Shown here: positions 15,799-24,235 of the stretch, one piece after another
How the letters are laid out: the number at the start of each line of letters is the position of its first letter
How positions within the stretch are numbered: position 1 is the stretch's first letter
Assembly (NCBI RefSeq): GCF_000248075.1
Contig: NZ_BAFB01000130.1
Coordinates: forward strand, 1 to 61,038
Length of the DNA stretch: 61,038 nt
DNA from: Gordonia otitidis NBRC 100426
Lineage (GTDB): Bacteria > Actinomycetota > Actinomycetes > Mycobacteriales > Mycobacteriaceae
Reading direction: 5' to 3'
Notes under the pieces: model-generated
Seen by the model: the letters and a program-made list of their open reading frames with translations, nothing else
Databases searched by the model: none
What the model was told of the DNA's origin: nothing
Translations under genes and position numbers: made by a program

Positions 15799-17148
15799 GT
15801 GTCGACAGTCATTCCGGACGTATCCGGCCCGGAGGAGCAGCAACCCGTGAAGTCGACGCGGTCAGCACCGGGGTTCGGTGCCACCGACTCCGCGAGCGAC
15901 GTACGACGACGCCGCGATCTCCGGAAGATGAAGGTGGTCTCGACCGGGTTCCTGGTCGTTGCCGCGATCGTCTACCTGTGCATGCGTTACCTCGAACACC
16001 GCGACGGAGCCGACGTCGCGGCATGGGTGGGATATGTGCGGGCGGCGTCGGAGGCAGGCATGGTCGGCGGTCTCGCCGACTGGTTCGCGGTGACCGCGTT
16101 GTTCAAGCACCCGCTGGGCATCCCGGTCCCACACACCGCGCTGATCCGCAAGAAGAAGGACGAGATCGGCGACCAACTCGGCGAGTTCATCGAAGAGAAC
16201 TTCATGACACCGGCCGTCGTCGTCGAACGCGCCGAACAACTCGACATGCCGCGCAGGATCTCCATGTGGCTGGCTGATCCGGCCAACACGCCGAGGGTCT
16301 CCGACGAGGCCGCACGCGCGATCAAGCTCGCGTCGGAGATGTTGGGCGACGAAGACATCGAGCAGTTCATCCAGGCGGTCCTGCGGTGGGCCGCGGAGCC
16401 CGAGTGGGCGCCACCCATCGGGCGCATCCTCGAACAGCTGATCCACGAGGACCGACTCGAACCGGTCTTCCAGCTGCTGTGCGACCGCGCATACGACTGG
16501 GCCGTGGGAAGTCAGGATCTCATCGATCGTGTGGTCGATCAGGATGTGGGTCCCTCGTGGAAACCCAAGTTCGTGACCAATCTCGTCGGCGACAAGATCT
16601 ATCGCGAACTCGTCGACTTCACCTACAAGGTCAAGACCGACACCGATCACGACATGCGGCGTTCGATGCACCAGTTCGTCGAGCAGTTCTCCCACGACCT
16701 GCAGTACGACCCGCAGATGATCGAGCGGTTCGAGGGCATCAAGCGCGACCTGGTCGGAAGCGACGAGGTCGCCGACGCGGCGTCGACGGCGTGGAACACC
16801 GGCAAGGCAGTGATCGCCCAGATGCTCGAGGACCCCAACAGCACGCTCCGCAACACGTTGACGGACGCGGTCATCAGACTGGCCGTCAGAATCCGCGACG
16901 ACCGGCCGCTACAGGAGAAGATGAACGGGTGGGTGGCCCGCGTTGCCCACCACGTCGCCTCGAACTACGCCCGCGAGATCATCTCCGTCATCACCGAGAC
17001 GGTGCGCAGCTGGGATGCGGACGATACGAGCCGCAAGATCGAGCTGCAGGTCGGCCGCGACCTCCAGTTCATCCGCATCAACGGAACGGTCGTCGGCTCG
17101 CTGGCCGGGTTGGCCATCTACACGGTGTCGGAGCTGATCTTCGGCTGA
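15799..17148 (+). CDS. DUF445 family membrane-anchored protein
   Basis: A 449-residue protein. One hydrophobic segment lies near residues 48-65 and another closes the protein (GTVVGSLAGLAIYTVSELIF). The central part is helical and charged, and holds the DUF445 hallmark AASEAGMVGGLADWFAVTALF near residues 82-102. M. tuberculosis Rv0473, also beside a TetR gene, belongs to the same family. The function is unknown; a role at the cytoplasmic membrane is likely from topology. GTG start. Confidence 0.87.
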   Translation: MSTVIPDVSGPEEQQPVKSTRSAPGFGATDSASDVRRRRDLRKMKVVSTGFLVVAAIVYLCMRYLEHRDGADVAAWVGYVRAASEAGMVGGLADWFAVTALFKHPLGIPVPHTALIRKKKDEIGDQLGEFIEENFMTPAVVVERAEQLDMPRRISMWLADPANTPRVSDEAARAIKLASEMLGDEDIEQFIQAVLRWAAEPEWAPPIGRILEQLIHEDRLEPVFQLLCDRAYDWAVGSQDLIDRVVDQDVGPSWKPKFVTNLVGDKIYRELVDFTYKVKTDTDHDMRRSMHQFVEQFSHDLQYDPQMIERFEGIKRDLVGSDEVADAASTAWNTGKAVIAQMLEDPNSTLRNTLTDAVIRLAVRIRDDRPLQEKMNGWVARVAHHVASNYAREIISVITETVRSWDADDTSRKIELQVGRDLQFIRINGTVVGSLAGLAIYTVSELIFG

Positions 17149-17240
17149 CGTGGGGTGTCGGTTGTCGACTGAAGGCTGGGCCGGTCGTCGGCCTTCGGCT
17201 GCTTGCACGAGCTAGCACGCGCGCCGATACTGGGCATGCC

Positions 17241-17756
17241 ATGAATTTCGGGAGTGACATGTCTGCAGAGAACGACCACGCGGCGCCGGGCGCCGACGAA
17301 CACGGCAGCGGTGGTGAATCGACCACGGAGCCTGAGGGCTCGAGCAATCCGGTGGAAACAGTGGCCAATGCGGCACAGGACGTGGTCGCAACCGCTGCGC
17401 AGGACATCGGTTCGTTCATCCGCTCACAGCGTGTGGCGGCGGAGGTCTCGCTGCGTCAGCTCGCCGACCGCGCCGGAGTGTCGAACCCCTACCTGAGTCA
17501 GATCGAACGCGGTCTCCGCAAACCGTCGGCCGACGTGCTGGCGCAGATCGCCAAGGGTCTGAGATTGTCTGCCGAGGTGCTCTACGTGCGGGCGGGAATC
17601 CTCGAGGAACGCCCGGCGAGTCCGGTCCGCGATGCGTTGCTGATCGACACCTCGATCAGCGAACGGCAGAAACAGATGCTGCTCGAGATCTACGAATCCT
17701 TCCAACGTGAGAACCGCGAGAACAGCGCCGAGTCCTCGCACGCCGACCCCGATTAG
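17241..17756 (+). CDS. XRE family transcriptional regulator (Rv0474-like)
   Basis: A 171-residue protein. An acidic, Ala/Asp/Gly-rich N-terminal segment (about 50 residues) precedes an XRE helix-turn-helix, VSLRQLADRAGVSNPYLSQI (residues about 71-90). The LRKPSADVLAQIAKGL continuation is typical of Rv0474 homologues, and the C-terminus is an acidic helical tail. Start ATG 17241; ATG 17259 is an alternative. A longer open frame upstream overlaps the DUF445 gene and is spurious. In M. tuberculosis the gene sits directly upstream of hbhA; here hbhA lies about 5 kb away. Confidence 0.85.
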   Translation: MNFGSDMSAENDHAAPGADEHGSGGESTTEPEGSSNPVETVANAAQDVVATAAQDIGSFIRSQRVAAEVSLRQLADRAGVSNPYLSQIERGLRKPSADVLAQIAKGLRLSAEVLYVRAGILEERPASPVRDALLIDTSISERQKQMLLEIYESFQRENRENSAESSHADPD

Positions 17757-17759
17757 AGT
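17754..17759 (+). promoter_or_regulatory. leaderless -10 box of the DUF2516 gene
   Basis: TAGAGT overlaps the XRE stop codon and lies 7 bases before GTG 17767. Confidence 0.45.
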
Positions 17760-17766
17760 GTGACTT

Positions 17767-18081
17767 GTGAACTTTGTGAGTTTCATGGCCGCGGGCCAAA
17801 GCCTGATCCTCTGGATACTGACGATCGTCGCGGGCGTCGCTTCGCTGGTGTGCCTGATCCATGCGTCGATGCAGCGCGCGGACGCCTTCCCCGCGGTCGG
17901 CAAGCAGACCAAGGTCATCTGGGTCCTGATATTGCTGGCCGCGACCCTGTTCATCTGGTTCTTCCAGGCGCCGTCGTTGTTCTACCTGATCGGGGTCGTG
18001 GCGATGCTCGTCTACCTGGTCGATGTGCGTCCGCGCGTCGACGAGATCCAGGGCAAGTCCTGGTTCAGCAAGCGTCGCTGA
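17767..18081 (+). CDS. DUF2516 family membrane protein (Rv0476-like)
   Basis: A 104-residue protein with three predicted membrane helices at about 12-32, 48-68 and 70-86, and a short basic C-terminus. Length and pattern match the DUF2516 family, which includes Rv0476 next to hbhA in M. tuberculosis. GTG start, 10 bases after the XRE stop, with its own -10 box, so it can be transcribed with the XRE gene or alone. Function unknown. Confidence 0.82.
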   Translation: MNFVSFMAAGQSLILWILTIVAGVASLVCLIHASMQRADAFPAVGKQTKVIWVLILLAATLFIWFFQAPSLFYLIGVVAMLVYLVDVRPRVDEIQGKSWFSKRR

Positions 18082-18158
18082 GTTCGCGGCAACCCGCGAG
18101 CACACTCGCACCCCGGCTTCTTCGGTCGGTGCTGCGTCGGGTGCGGATACCTCGGGAA

Positions 18159-18164
18159 TACACT
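18159..18164 (+). promoter_or_regulatory. leaderless -10 box of the MerR gene
   Basis: TACACT, 7 bases before GTG 18172, with no Shine-Dalgarno site. Confidence 0.45.
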
Positions 18165-18171
18165 TGTCGCC

Positions 18172-19083
18172 GTGGCTGAGTATCGGATCAACGACCTCGC
18201 GGAGGCGTCAGGGGTCAGTGTCCGCAACATCCGCGTCTACCAGGACCGGGGGCTGTTGCCGCCGCCTGCCATCCGTGGCCGCACGGGTTGGTACTCCGAC
18301 GAGCATCTGGTCCGCCTCAATCTGATCTCCCGCATGCTCGAACGCGGCTACACGTTCGCGACGATCAGCGAGTTGCTCCATGCCGCCCACTACGGGATGA
18401 AGGTCGAGCACGTACTGCGCGCTGAACCCCGGGGCGGTCGGTTTCGCAACTTCAAACGCGCCGCGACGATCACGATCACCGAGTTGCGCAAGACGCTCAA
18501 CGCCTCCGACAAGTCGATCGCGCTCGGACAGAAACTCGGACTTCTGGTCAAGGACGGCGCGCACTACGCTATCAAGAACCCCGAGGTCCTCGAGGGCGCC
18601 GAAGTACTGGTCAAGAGCGGCATCGACATCGACGTCCTGCTGGACCGCTTCGTGCGCGTGCAGGACGACCTGGAGGACGCCGCGCGCAGCTTCGTCTCGA
18701 TCATCACCGACAAGTACTTCGACGAGAAACTGCCCGAACTCGGCGAGGCCAACGTGAGCAAGATGGCCGAACTCATCCAGACGGTCCGGCCCATGGCCCA
18801 TGACATCGTCGAGACCACGTTCCGCAAGGCGCTCGACGACGAGATCTCCAAGGCGATCGGCGAGGCCTCGACCTACTTCGACGCCGCAGTAGATGTCCCG
18901 GACGCTGATGTCCCGAACGCCGATGTCCCGAGCGCTGGCGGCGACGTCGCGTCGACCGGTGATGATGCTCCTCGGATGGATGCAGAAAGAGACCCGGATG
19001 TGACAACGGGTAGTGTTACATCGAATGATGTCGTCCGGGAGGGGCGGTCGTCGTCCGGTGTCCGCGAGGATCTGACCGACTAG
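18172..19083 (+). CDS. MerR family transcriptional regulator
   Basis: A 303-residue protein. The N-terminal winged helix reads YRINDLAEASGVSVRNIRVY and continues LLPPPAIRGRTGWYSDEHL, the MerR DNA-binding signature. A helical effector region follows (about 75-230). The C-terminal 60 residues are low-complexity and acidic, with three 5-residue units DVPDA/DVPNA/DVPSA encoded by a 15-bp tandem repeat at 18892-18936. No metal-binding Cys cluster is seen, so the inducer is probably not a metal. GTG start. The next gene (alpha/beta hydrolase, same strand, 74 bases away) may be its target. Confidence 0.86.
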   Translation: MAEYRINDLAEASGVSVRNIRVYQDRGLLPPPAIRGRTGWYSDEHLVRLNLISRMLERGYTFATISELLHAAHYGMKVEHVLRAEPRGGRFRNFKRAATITITELRKTLNASDKSIALGQKLGLLVKDGAHYAIKNPEVLEGAEVLVKSGIDIDVLLDRFVRVQDDLEDAARSFVSIITDKYFDEKLPELGEANVSKMAELIQTVRPMAHDIVETTFRKALDDEISKAIGEASTYFDAAVDVPDADVPNADVPSAGGDVASTGDDAPRMDAERDPDVTTGSVTSNDVVREGRSSSGVREDLTD

Positions 19084-19157
19084 GTCTCATCGCGTCGACG
19101 ATGCGACGCCCGACCGGGCGGTCACCGGTGGGTCCACAGTGCGACGGATGGAGAGGT

Positions 19158-20258
19158 ATGAAAACGCGGAATCTGGCGCTCGGTGCCGCAGCGCTCGGGC
19201 TCGGCGGCGTGGCCGTCGGGGCCGGTACGAATGTCGCCGGGATCGCGCGCGGGGTGTTGTCCTCTGCTCCCGCCGTCGACGACGGACCCGACGACCTGCT
19301 GGCCGACCCCACGGCACCGCGGGTACAGCGTCGGGTCATCAGCGTCGACGCCACCACCCTCAACGTCGAGATCTACGGGCCGGAACCCACAGCTGCCGAT
19401 ACCGGCGACGTGATCGTCGCGGTGCACGGGTGGACCTGCAACACCCACTACTGGAATCCGCAGATCAACCATTTCGCGGAGAAGCGGACCGTTGTCGCCT
19501 ACGACCAGCGCGGGCACGGTTTGAGTGAACTCGGCCGTCGCCGTCCGACGATCGACACCCTCGGGCAGGATCTCGATGCCGTGCTCGGTGCCGTCGTCCC
19601 GCCGGGTCGCCGCGCGATCCTCATCGGGCACAGCATGGGCGGGATGACGATCATGTCCTGGGCCAAGCAGCATCCCGAGAAGGTGTCGACGACGGTGTCG
19701 GCGGTGGTGCTCGCATCGACCGCGGCACAGGCGGTGGTCCAGAATCATCTGCTCATCCCCGAGGGATTGCCGCGCTACAGCAAACCGTTCGTGCCCGCGG
19801 TCAGTCGGCTCGTCACCAGCGCGTCGACCCCGTTGCCGCACGGACCCTTCACCTCGCGGGTCTCCCAGTACGTGGCACTCGGGTCGTCGGCGCGCGCATC
19901 ACACGTCGAGTTCGTCGACAAGATGATCATGTCGTGTCCGCCACGCGCGCGTGGGCGGTGGGGTGCCGCGATGGGGCGTCTCGACGTCGCAGCGGGCCTC
20001 GATGCGTTGACGGTGCCCACGACCGTGCTCGTGGGCACCGATGACAGGCTCACTCCGCGCAGGCATGCAGACGAGATGTCGGAGATCCTGCGCCGCAGAG
20101 GTTCTCTGCGCGATGAGATCGTCTTCGACGGTGTCGGTCACATGTCGACGATCGAGGCTGCCGGGCGGGTCAACGCCATGCTCGACGAGATCGTCGACGA
20201 GGTGATGGCTCCGGCCGTCACGAGTCGGATCAGTCCGTCAGCCGGGCACCAGGTCTGA
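19158..20258 (+). CDS. alpha/beta hydrolase, membrane-anchored or secreted
   Basis: A 366-residue protein with an N-terminal hydrophobic segment (residues about 5-28, LALGAAALGLGGVAVGAG) that may be a signal peptide or anchor. The hydrolase fold has the nucleophile elbow GHSMGGM, HGWTCNTHYW near the oxyanion hole, and the catalytic Asp (GTDDRLTPRRHADE) and His (GVGHMSTIE) positions. Substrate unknown. ATG 19158 is preceded by GAGAGG; longer upstream starts lack this. The stop is 2 bases before the convergent murB stop. Confidence 0.86.
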   Translation: MKTRNLALGAAALGLGGVAVGAGTNVAGIARGVLSSAPAVDDGPDDLLADPTAPRVQRRVISVDATTLNVEIYGPEPTAADTGDVIVAVHGWTCNTHYWNPQINHFAEKRTVVAYDQRGHGLSELGRRRPTIDTLGQDLDAVLGAVVPPGRRAILIGHSMGGMTIMSWAKQHPEKVSTTVSAVVLASTAAQAVVQNHLLIPEGLPRYSKPFVPAVSRLVTSASTPLPHGPFTSRVSQYVALGSSARASHVEFVDKMIMSCPPRARGRWGAAMGRLDVAAGLDALTVPTTVLVGTDDRLTPRRHADEMSEILRRRGSLRDEIVFDGVGHMSTIEAAGRVNAMLDEIVDEVMAPAVTSRISPSAGHQV

Positions 20259-20260
20259 CC

Positions 20261-21415
20261 TCAGAACGAACAGTTGACGAGTACGGGTTCAGGATGCAGT
20301 GTGACGCCGAACGCCTGGTGTACGCCGTCGCGTACGTCGCGCGCGAGGTCGAGGAGTTCGTCGGCGGTGGCCGATCCCCGATTGGTCAGTGCGAGAGTGT
20401 GTTTGGTCGACAGTCGGGCAGGTGACGAAGGGCCGGGGTACCCCTTCGCGAAACCCGCGCGCTCGATCAGCCACCCTGCGGACAGTTTCACGCCGTCGGC
20501 CACCGGGAATGACGGCATCGAGATGTCGGAACCCACACGTTCCCGGATGCGCGACATGATCGCGGGCGCGTCGACGGAATCAAGGATCGGATTGGTGAAG
20601 AACGAACCGGCGCTCCACGTGTCGTGGTCGTCGGCGTCGAGCACCATGCCCTTGCCGCGGCGGAGACCCAGCACCGTGTCGCGGACGAGTCTCGCGTCGA
20701 CTCGTGAGTCCCGAGCGACGTCGAGTCGATCAGCGAGATCGCGATAGCGCAGTGGCTGACTGAGCCGATCCTCGTTCAGCCAGAACGAAACTGCGACGAC
20801 GACGAAGTCGTTCCGGTATTTGAGGGTGCTGGTCCGATAACCCAGTCCGAGTTCACCCGGTGAGACCCAGCGCAGGGTTCGCGCTCGCCGGTCGAGTACT
20901 TGTACGCTGCGCAGGACGTCGGCGACCTCGACGCCGTAGGCTCCGACATTCTGCACCGGGGTGGCGCCCGCAGCGCCGGGTATGCCCGAAAGGTATTCCA
21001 GCCCACCAAATCCCGCATCGATGGTGGCGGCGACGAGCGAGTCCCAGACGACACCGGCGTCGGCGGTGACGTATGGACGTCCCGACTCGCGGCCCGTGCC
21101 GAAATCGATCCGCTCACTTTCGATGACGACCGCGGTGCCGTCGAACCCGTCGTCGGAGATCAGTAGATTCGATCCACCGCCGATGACGAGTACCGGTTCC
21201 GACTCGGCGTCGAGCGCGGTGATCTCTTCGACGACGCTGCGCGTGTCCCGGCAGTGCACGATGGCGTGCGCCGGACCTCCGACCCGCAGGGTGGTCAGAT
21301 CGGCGAGTGGCGCGGACTGCAGGGCGGAGGGGTTGTCGATCACCGTGTAACGGTAACCGAGCCCGCGTCGCCGGGGCCGATGGTGCGTGGTGGCTCGGGT
21401 AGTCTGCTCTGTCAT
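20261..21415 (-). CDS. murB: UDP-N-acetylenolpyruvoylglucosamine reductase
   Basis: A type I MurB that reduces UDP-GlcNAc-enolpyruvate to UDP-MurNAc with FAD and NADPH in peptidoglycan synthesis. FAD-domain motifs are LTTLRVGGPA, VIGGGSNLLISD and YLSGIPGAAGATPVQNVGAYG; the C-terminal SAGSFFTNP and SAGWLIERAG motifs carry the catalytic Ser and substrate-binding residues. 384 residues from the ATG at 21415. An internal GTG at 21343, preceded 6 bases upstream by a TACCGT box, would give 360 residues, nearer the family norm, and is a serious alternative since the extra N-terminus is Arg/His-rich. Divergent from the DUF2505 gene. Confidence 0.93.
   Translation of the reverse strand: MTEQTTRATTHHRPRRRGLGYRYTVIDNPSALQSAPLADLTTLRVGGPAHAIVHCRDTRSVVEEITALDAESEPVLVIGGGSNLLISDDGFDGTAVVIESERIDFGTGRESGRPYVTADAGVVWDSLVAATIDAGFGGLEYLSGIPGAAGATPVQNVGAYGVEVADVLRSVQVLDRRARTLRWVSPGELGLGYRTSTLKYRNDFVVVAVSFWLNEDRLSQPLRYRDLADRLDVARDSRVDARLVRDTVLGLRRGKGMVLDADDHDTWSAGSFFTNPILDSVDAPAIMSRIRERVGSDISMPSFPVADGVKLSAGWLIERAGFAKGYPGPSSPARLSTKHTLALTNRGSATADELLDLARDVRDGVHQAFGVTLHPEPVLVNCSF
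21400..21405 (+). promoter_or_regulatory. leaderless -10 box of the first DUF2505 gene
   Basis: TAGTCT, 8 bases before ATG 21414. On the other strand this region lies just upstream of the longer murB start. Confidence 0.45.
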
Positions 21416-21908
21416 GGCGAGCACGCTGAACCACACCGTGACCTACCCGTTCTCCACCACGCGGTACTGGGAGATCATCACCAACGAGCAGTACTGGCGT
21501 GACTTGCTCCAGATCATCAACTCGAGCCACGGGGAGCTCGTGTCGTTCGCGCTCGACGGCGACACCGTGACCGTCGAGATGAAGCAGGGAATCCCCGAGG
21601 ACAAGCTGCCGTCGATGATCACCAAGGTCCGACCGGGCGACCTCGAGATCCCGCGACGCAACGAGTTCACTCGGAATGGCGACACCATCAGCGGGACCAT
21701 GACGGCGTCGGTCACGGGGGCACCCGCGACGGTCGAGGCAACGGTGTCGGTCACGGGTGATCCGGCGGCGATGCAGTACTCCGGCAGCGCGAACGTCTCG
21801 ATCCCCTTCGTCGGCGGCAAGATCGAGAAGGCCGTCATCGACGAGTTGACCAAGCTGCTCGACGCCGAGCACGACGAGACCGTCACCTGGGAAAAAGCAG
21901 GTCACTGA
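21414..21908 (+). CDS. DUF2505 (SRPBCC-fold) protein, copy 1
   Basis: A 164-residue protein similar to Rv0481c, which is also divergent from murB in M. tuberculosis. It starts NHTVTYPFSTTRYWEIITNE, a typical START-like beginning in which the N-terminal strand is followed by helices, and ends with a C-terminal helix. SRPBCC proteins have a hydrophobic cavity; ligand unknown. Its ATG shares two bases with the annotated murB start (CATG at 21413-21416). It is paralogous to the next gene. Confidence 0.87.
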   Translation: MASTLNHTVTYPFSTTRYWEIITNEQYWRDLLQIINSSHGELVSFALDGDTVTVEMKQGIPEDKLPSMITKVRPGDLEIPRRNEFTRNGDTISGTMTASVTGAPATVEATVSVTGDPAAMQYSGSANVSIPFVGGKIEKAVIDELTKLLDAEHDETVTWEKAGH

Positions 21909-21987
21909 ACGCGGCTCCGGCACTCGGTGAGTGCTGCGGTGCAGGTGGGCGGTCGTGCCGGCTTTTGGTGGCCGAACCGTGCTCGGT

Positions 21988-21993
21988 TAGCCT
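21988..21993 (+). promoter_or_regulatory. leaderless -10 box of the second DUF2505 gene
   Basis: TAGCCT, 7 bases before ATG 22001. Confidence 0.5.
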
Positions 21994-22000
21994 GAAACCC

Positions 22001-22510
22001 ATGGCACGACGGCTCAGTTACTCAGCGCGCTACTCCCATCCCGTGGAGAAACTGTACGAAGCGCAGAGCACAAAGCAGTACTGGGACGACATGATGGCCG
22101 GGTTCCAGATGATCTCGCCGCACTGCGAGGTCGAGGATTTCCGATCCGACGAGACCGGCCTGCGCGTTGTCCTCAAGCAGACCATCGGACGCGATCAACT
22201 GCCCGCGCTGGCGCAGACGGTGCTGATGAAAGACATGGTCATCACCCGCGAGGAATCGTTCGGCCCGTTCGATCCCGACAACACCAAGGGCGACTACACC
22301 GCGTCGATCCCGGCCGGACCGGGCAGCCTCAACGGGTGGCAGGAGCTGTTTCCCACGGAGACCGGCTGCACCATCCGCAAGACCACAGAGGTCAAGGTGT
22401 TCATCCCGTTCGTGAACGGCAAGCTCGAGCAGCTCATGCTGGTCAATCTCGTCGATCTGTTCCGCGCCGAGGCGGAGTATGCGGCGGACTGGGTCAAGAA
22501 GAACCTCTAG
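22001..22510 (+). CDS. DUF2505 (SRPBCC-fold) protein, copy 2
   Basis: A 169-residue paralogue of the preceding gene. Both share the pattern Ser-x-x-Tyr-x-x-Pro-V/F, QYW-D, DxLPxMxxx and a GKIE/GKLE-containing last helix (IPFVNGKLEQLM against IPFVGGKIEKAV). The second copy has its own -10 box and begins MARRLSYSARYSHPVEKLYE. It is six bases upstream of a methyltransferase gene and probably cotranscribed with it. Ligand and role are unknown. Confidence 0.87.
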   Translation: MARRLSYSARYSHPVEKLYEAQSTKQYWDDMMAGFQMISPHCEVEDFRSDETGLRVVLKQTIGRDQLPALAQTVLMKDMVITREESFGPFDPDNTKGDYTASIPAGPGSLNGWQELFPTETGCTIRKTTEVKVFIPFVNGKLEQLMLVNLVDLFRAEAEYAADWVKKNL

Positions 22511-22516
22511 CCTCCC

Positions 22517-23305
22517 GTGAGCCGGTCCGGCTCGGGTAAGCCAACAGGCCGAATCACTCGCGGTACGACGAACATCAATCGTCTGCGTCGTGTGGATCGG
22601 TGGATGGCCAACGACCCGACCGTGCGTGCTGCGTTGCGCAGCTCGGATGCGCCGCTCGTCGTCGACCTCGGTTACGGTGCCCGACCCGATACCACTGTCG
22701 AGATGGCGCAGCGGTTGCGCACCGTGGCACCCGACCTGGAGATGGTCGGCCTCGAGATCGACCCCGACCGCGTGGTGGAATCGCGCGACGGTGTCCGATT
22801 CGGCCTCGGCGGGTTCGAACTGGCGGGGCTGCGACCGCAACTCGTGCGAGCGTTCAACGTCCTGCGCCAGTACGACGAGGACGAGGTCTGGCCCGCCTGG
22901 CGTGAGCTGATGGAACGACTGGGCCCCGGCGGGGCGATCGTGGAGGGAACCTGCGACGAGCTCGGCCGTCGGTGCACCTGGGTCCTTCTCGACGCCGACG
23001 GACCGCGCAGCCTCACACTCAGCTGGGCGCCCGCGTACACGAGCCGACCTTCCGACCTCGCTGAACGGCTGCCAAAGGCACTCATTCATCGCAACGTCGA
23101 CGGTGAACCCGTGCACGACCTACTCGTCGCCGCTGATCGCTGCTGGGATGTGGCGGCGCCGCACGCACCGTTCGGTCCACGGGTGCGATGGAGGGAGACG
23201 CTGCGGCTGATGGCAGAGTCGGGCATTCCCGTTGTGCGACCGCGCAAGCAGACCACCGACAACGTGCTGACGGTTCCGTGGTCCCTCGTTCGACCCACCA
23301 CATAG
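22517..23305 (+). CDS. class I SAM-dependent methyltransferase-like protein
   Basis: A 262-residue protein. The pattern VVDLGYGARPDTTVEMAQRL resembles motif I of Rossmann methyltransferases, followed by the acidic GLEIDPDRV (motif II). The Gly-x-Gly-x-Gly loop is degenerate (Gly-Tyr-Gly-Ala-Arg), as in some actinobacterial homologues that flank the nitrilase-like gene. GTG start, 6 bases after the DUF2505 copy 2 stop, so an operon is likely. Substrate unknown; catalytic activity is an inference. Confidence 0.78.
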   Translation: MSRSGSGKPTGRITRGTTNINRLRRVDRWMANDPTVRAALRSSDAPLVVDLGYGARPDTTVEMAQRLRTVAPDLEMVGLEIDPDRVVESRDGVRFGLGGFELAGLRPQLVRAFNVLRQYDEDEVWPAWRELMERLGPGGAIVEGTCDELGRRCTWVLLDADGPRSLTLSWAPAYTSRPSDLAERLPKALIHRNVDGEPVHDLLVAADRCWDVAAPHAPFGPRVRWRETLRLMAESGIPVVRPRKQTTDNVLTVPWSLVRPTT

Positions 23306-23369
23306 AAGGTGGGCCCGGCACGCGCACGAGATCCCCTGCGCGAGGTGGTTTCGGGGTCGAGGACGCCAC

Positions 23370-23375
23370 TAGGCT
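23370..23375 (+). promoter_or_regulatory. leaderless -10 box of the nitrilase-like gene
   Basis: TAGGCT, 6 bases before ATG 23382. Confidence 0.45.
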
Positions 23376-23381
23376 TGCCGC

Positions 23382-24176
23382 ATGCGCATCGCAATGGCAC
23401 AGATCAATTCAAGCGATGATCCGAGTGCGAATCTCGTCGTCGTCGCCGAAGCCGCAACACAGGCCGCGGCCGATGGCGCCGACCTCGTCGTCTTCCCCGA
23501 GGCGACGATGTGCCGGTTCGGGGTTCCACTCGGCCCAGTCGCCGAACCGCTCGACGGTCCCTGGGCGACCCGCGTCGCGCAGATCGCGGTCGACGAGAAG
23601 ATCGCCATCATCGCGGGCATGTTCACCCCCGCCGATGACGACCGGGTGTTCAACACGCTGCTGATCGCGCATCCCGACGGCCGGATCGACTCCTACGACA
23701 AGATCCACCTCTACGACGCCTTCGGGTTCCTCGAGTCGCGGACTGTCGCCGCGGGAGACAAGCCGGTGACCGTCGAGATCGGGGGCACCACGGTCGGCGT
23801 GGCAACCTGTTACGACATCCGTTTTCCCGACTTGTTCACCACCCTCGCCGAGAACGGTGCACGGGTCATCGCCGTGCCCGCGTCGTGGGGTGCGGGCCCC
23901 GGCAAGGTCGCGCAGTGGGAGGTACTCGCGACCGCGCGAGCACTCGATTGTTCGTCGTTCGTGGTGGCCGTCGGACAAGCGGAACCCGACGATCCGGATC
24001 TGCGCGAGGGCAGTGCTCCAACCGGGGTGGGCCACAGCCAAATCACAGATCCCTTGGGTACGGTGGTCGCCGCGTACGGGTCCGGAAAATGTGTCCGGGC
24101 TCACGACATCGACCTAGCGGCGGTGGAGACGGCACGGACGCGCATCGCCGTCCTCGCCAACCGGAAATCCATCTGA
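23382..24176 (+). CDS. carbon-nitrogen hydrolase (nitrilase superfamily)
   Basis: A 264-residue protein with the full Glu-Lys-Cys triad: Glu40 (LVVFPEAT), Lys107 (SYDKIHLYDAF) and Cys143 (GVATCYDIRFPDL). It corresponds to Rv0480c, in the murB neighbourhood of M. tuberculosis. Relatives hydrolyse omega-amides such as alpha-ketoglutaramate or deaminated glutathione (NIT1/NIT2 type); which of these applies is not decidable. It is cytoplasmic and 59 bases upstream of the DUF2993 gene. Confidence 0.9.
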   Translation: MRIAMAQINSSDDPSANLVVVAEAATQAAADGADLVVFPEATMCRFGVPLGPVAEPLDGPWATRVAQIAVDEKIAIIAGMFTPADDDRVFNTLLIAHPDGRIDSYDKIHLYDAFGFLESRTVAAGDKPVTVEIGGTTVGVATCYDIRFPDLFTTLAENGARVIAVPASWGAGPGKVAQWEVLATARALDCSSFVVAVGQAEPDDPDLREGSAPTGVGHSQITDPLGTVVAAYGSGKCVRAHDIDLAAVETARTRIAVLANRKSI

Positions 24177-24235
24177 CCGGTCTCGGCACACGAACCGAAG
24201 AGGTAGAGACCGACGACCACGGACTGAAGGTGCTC

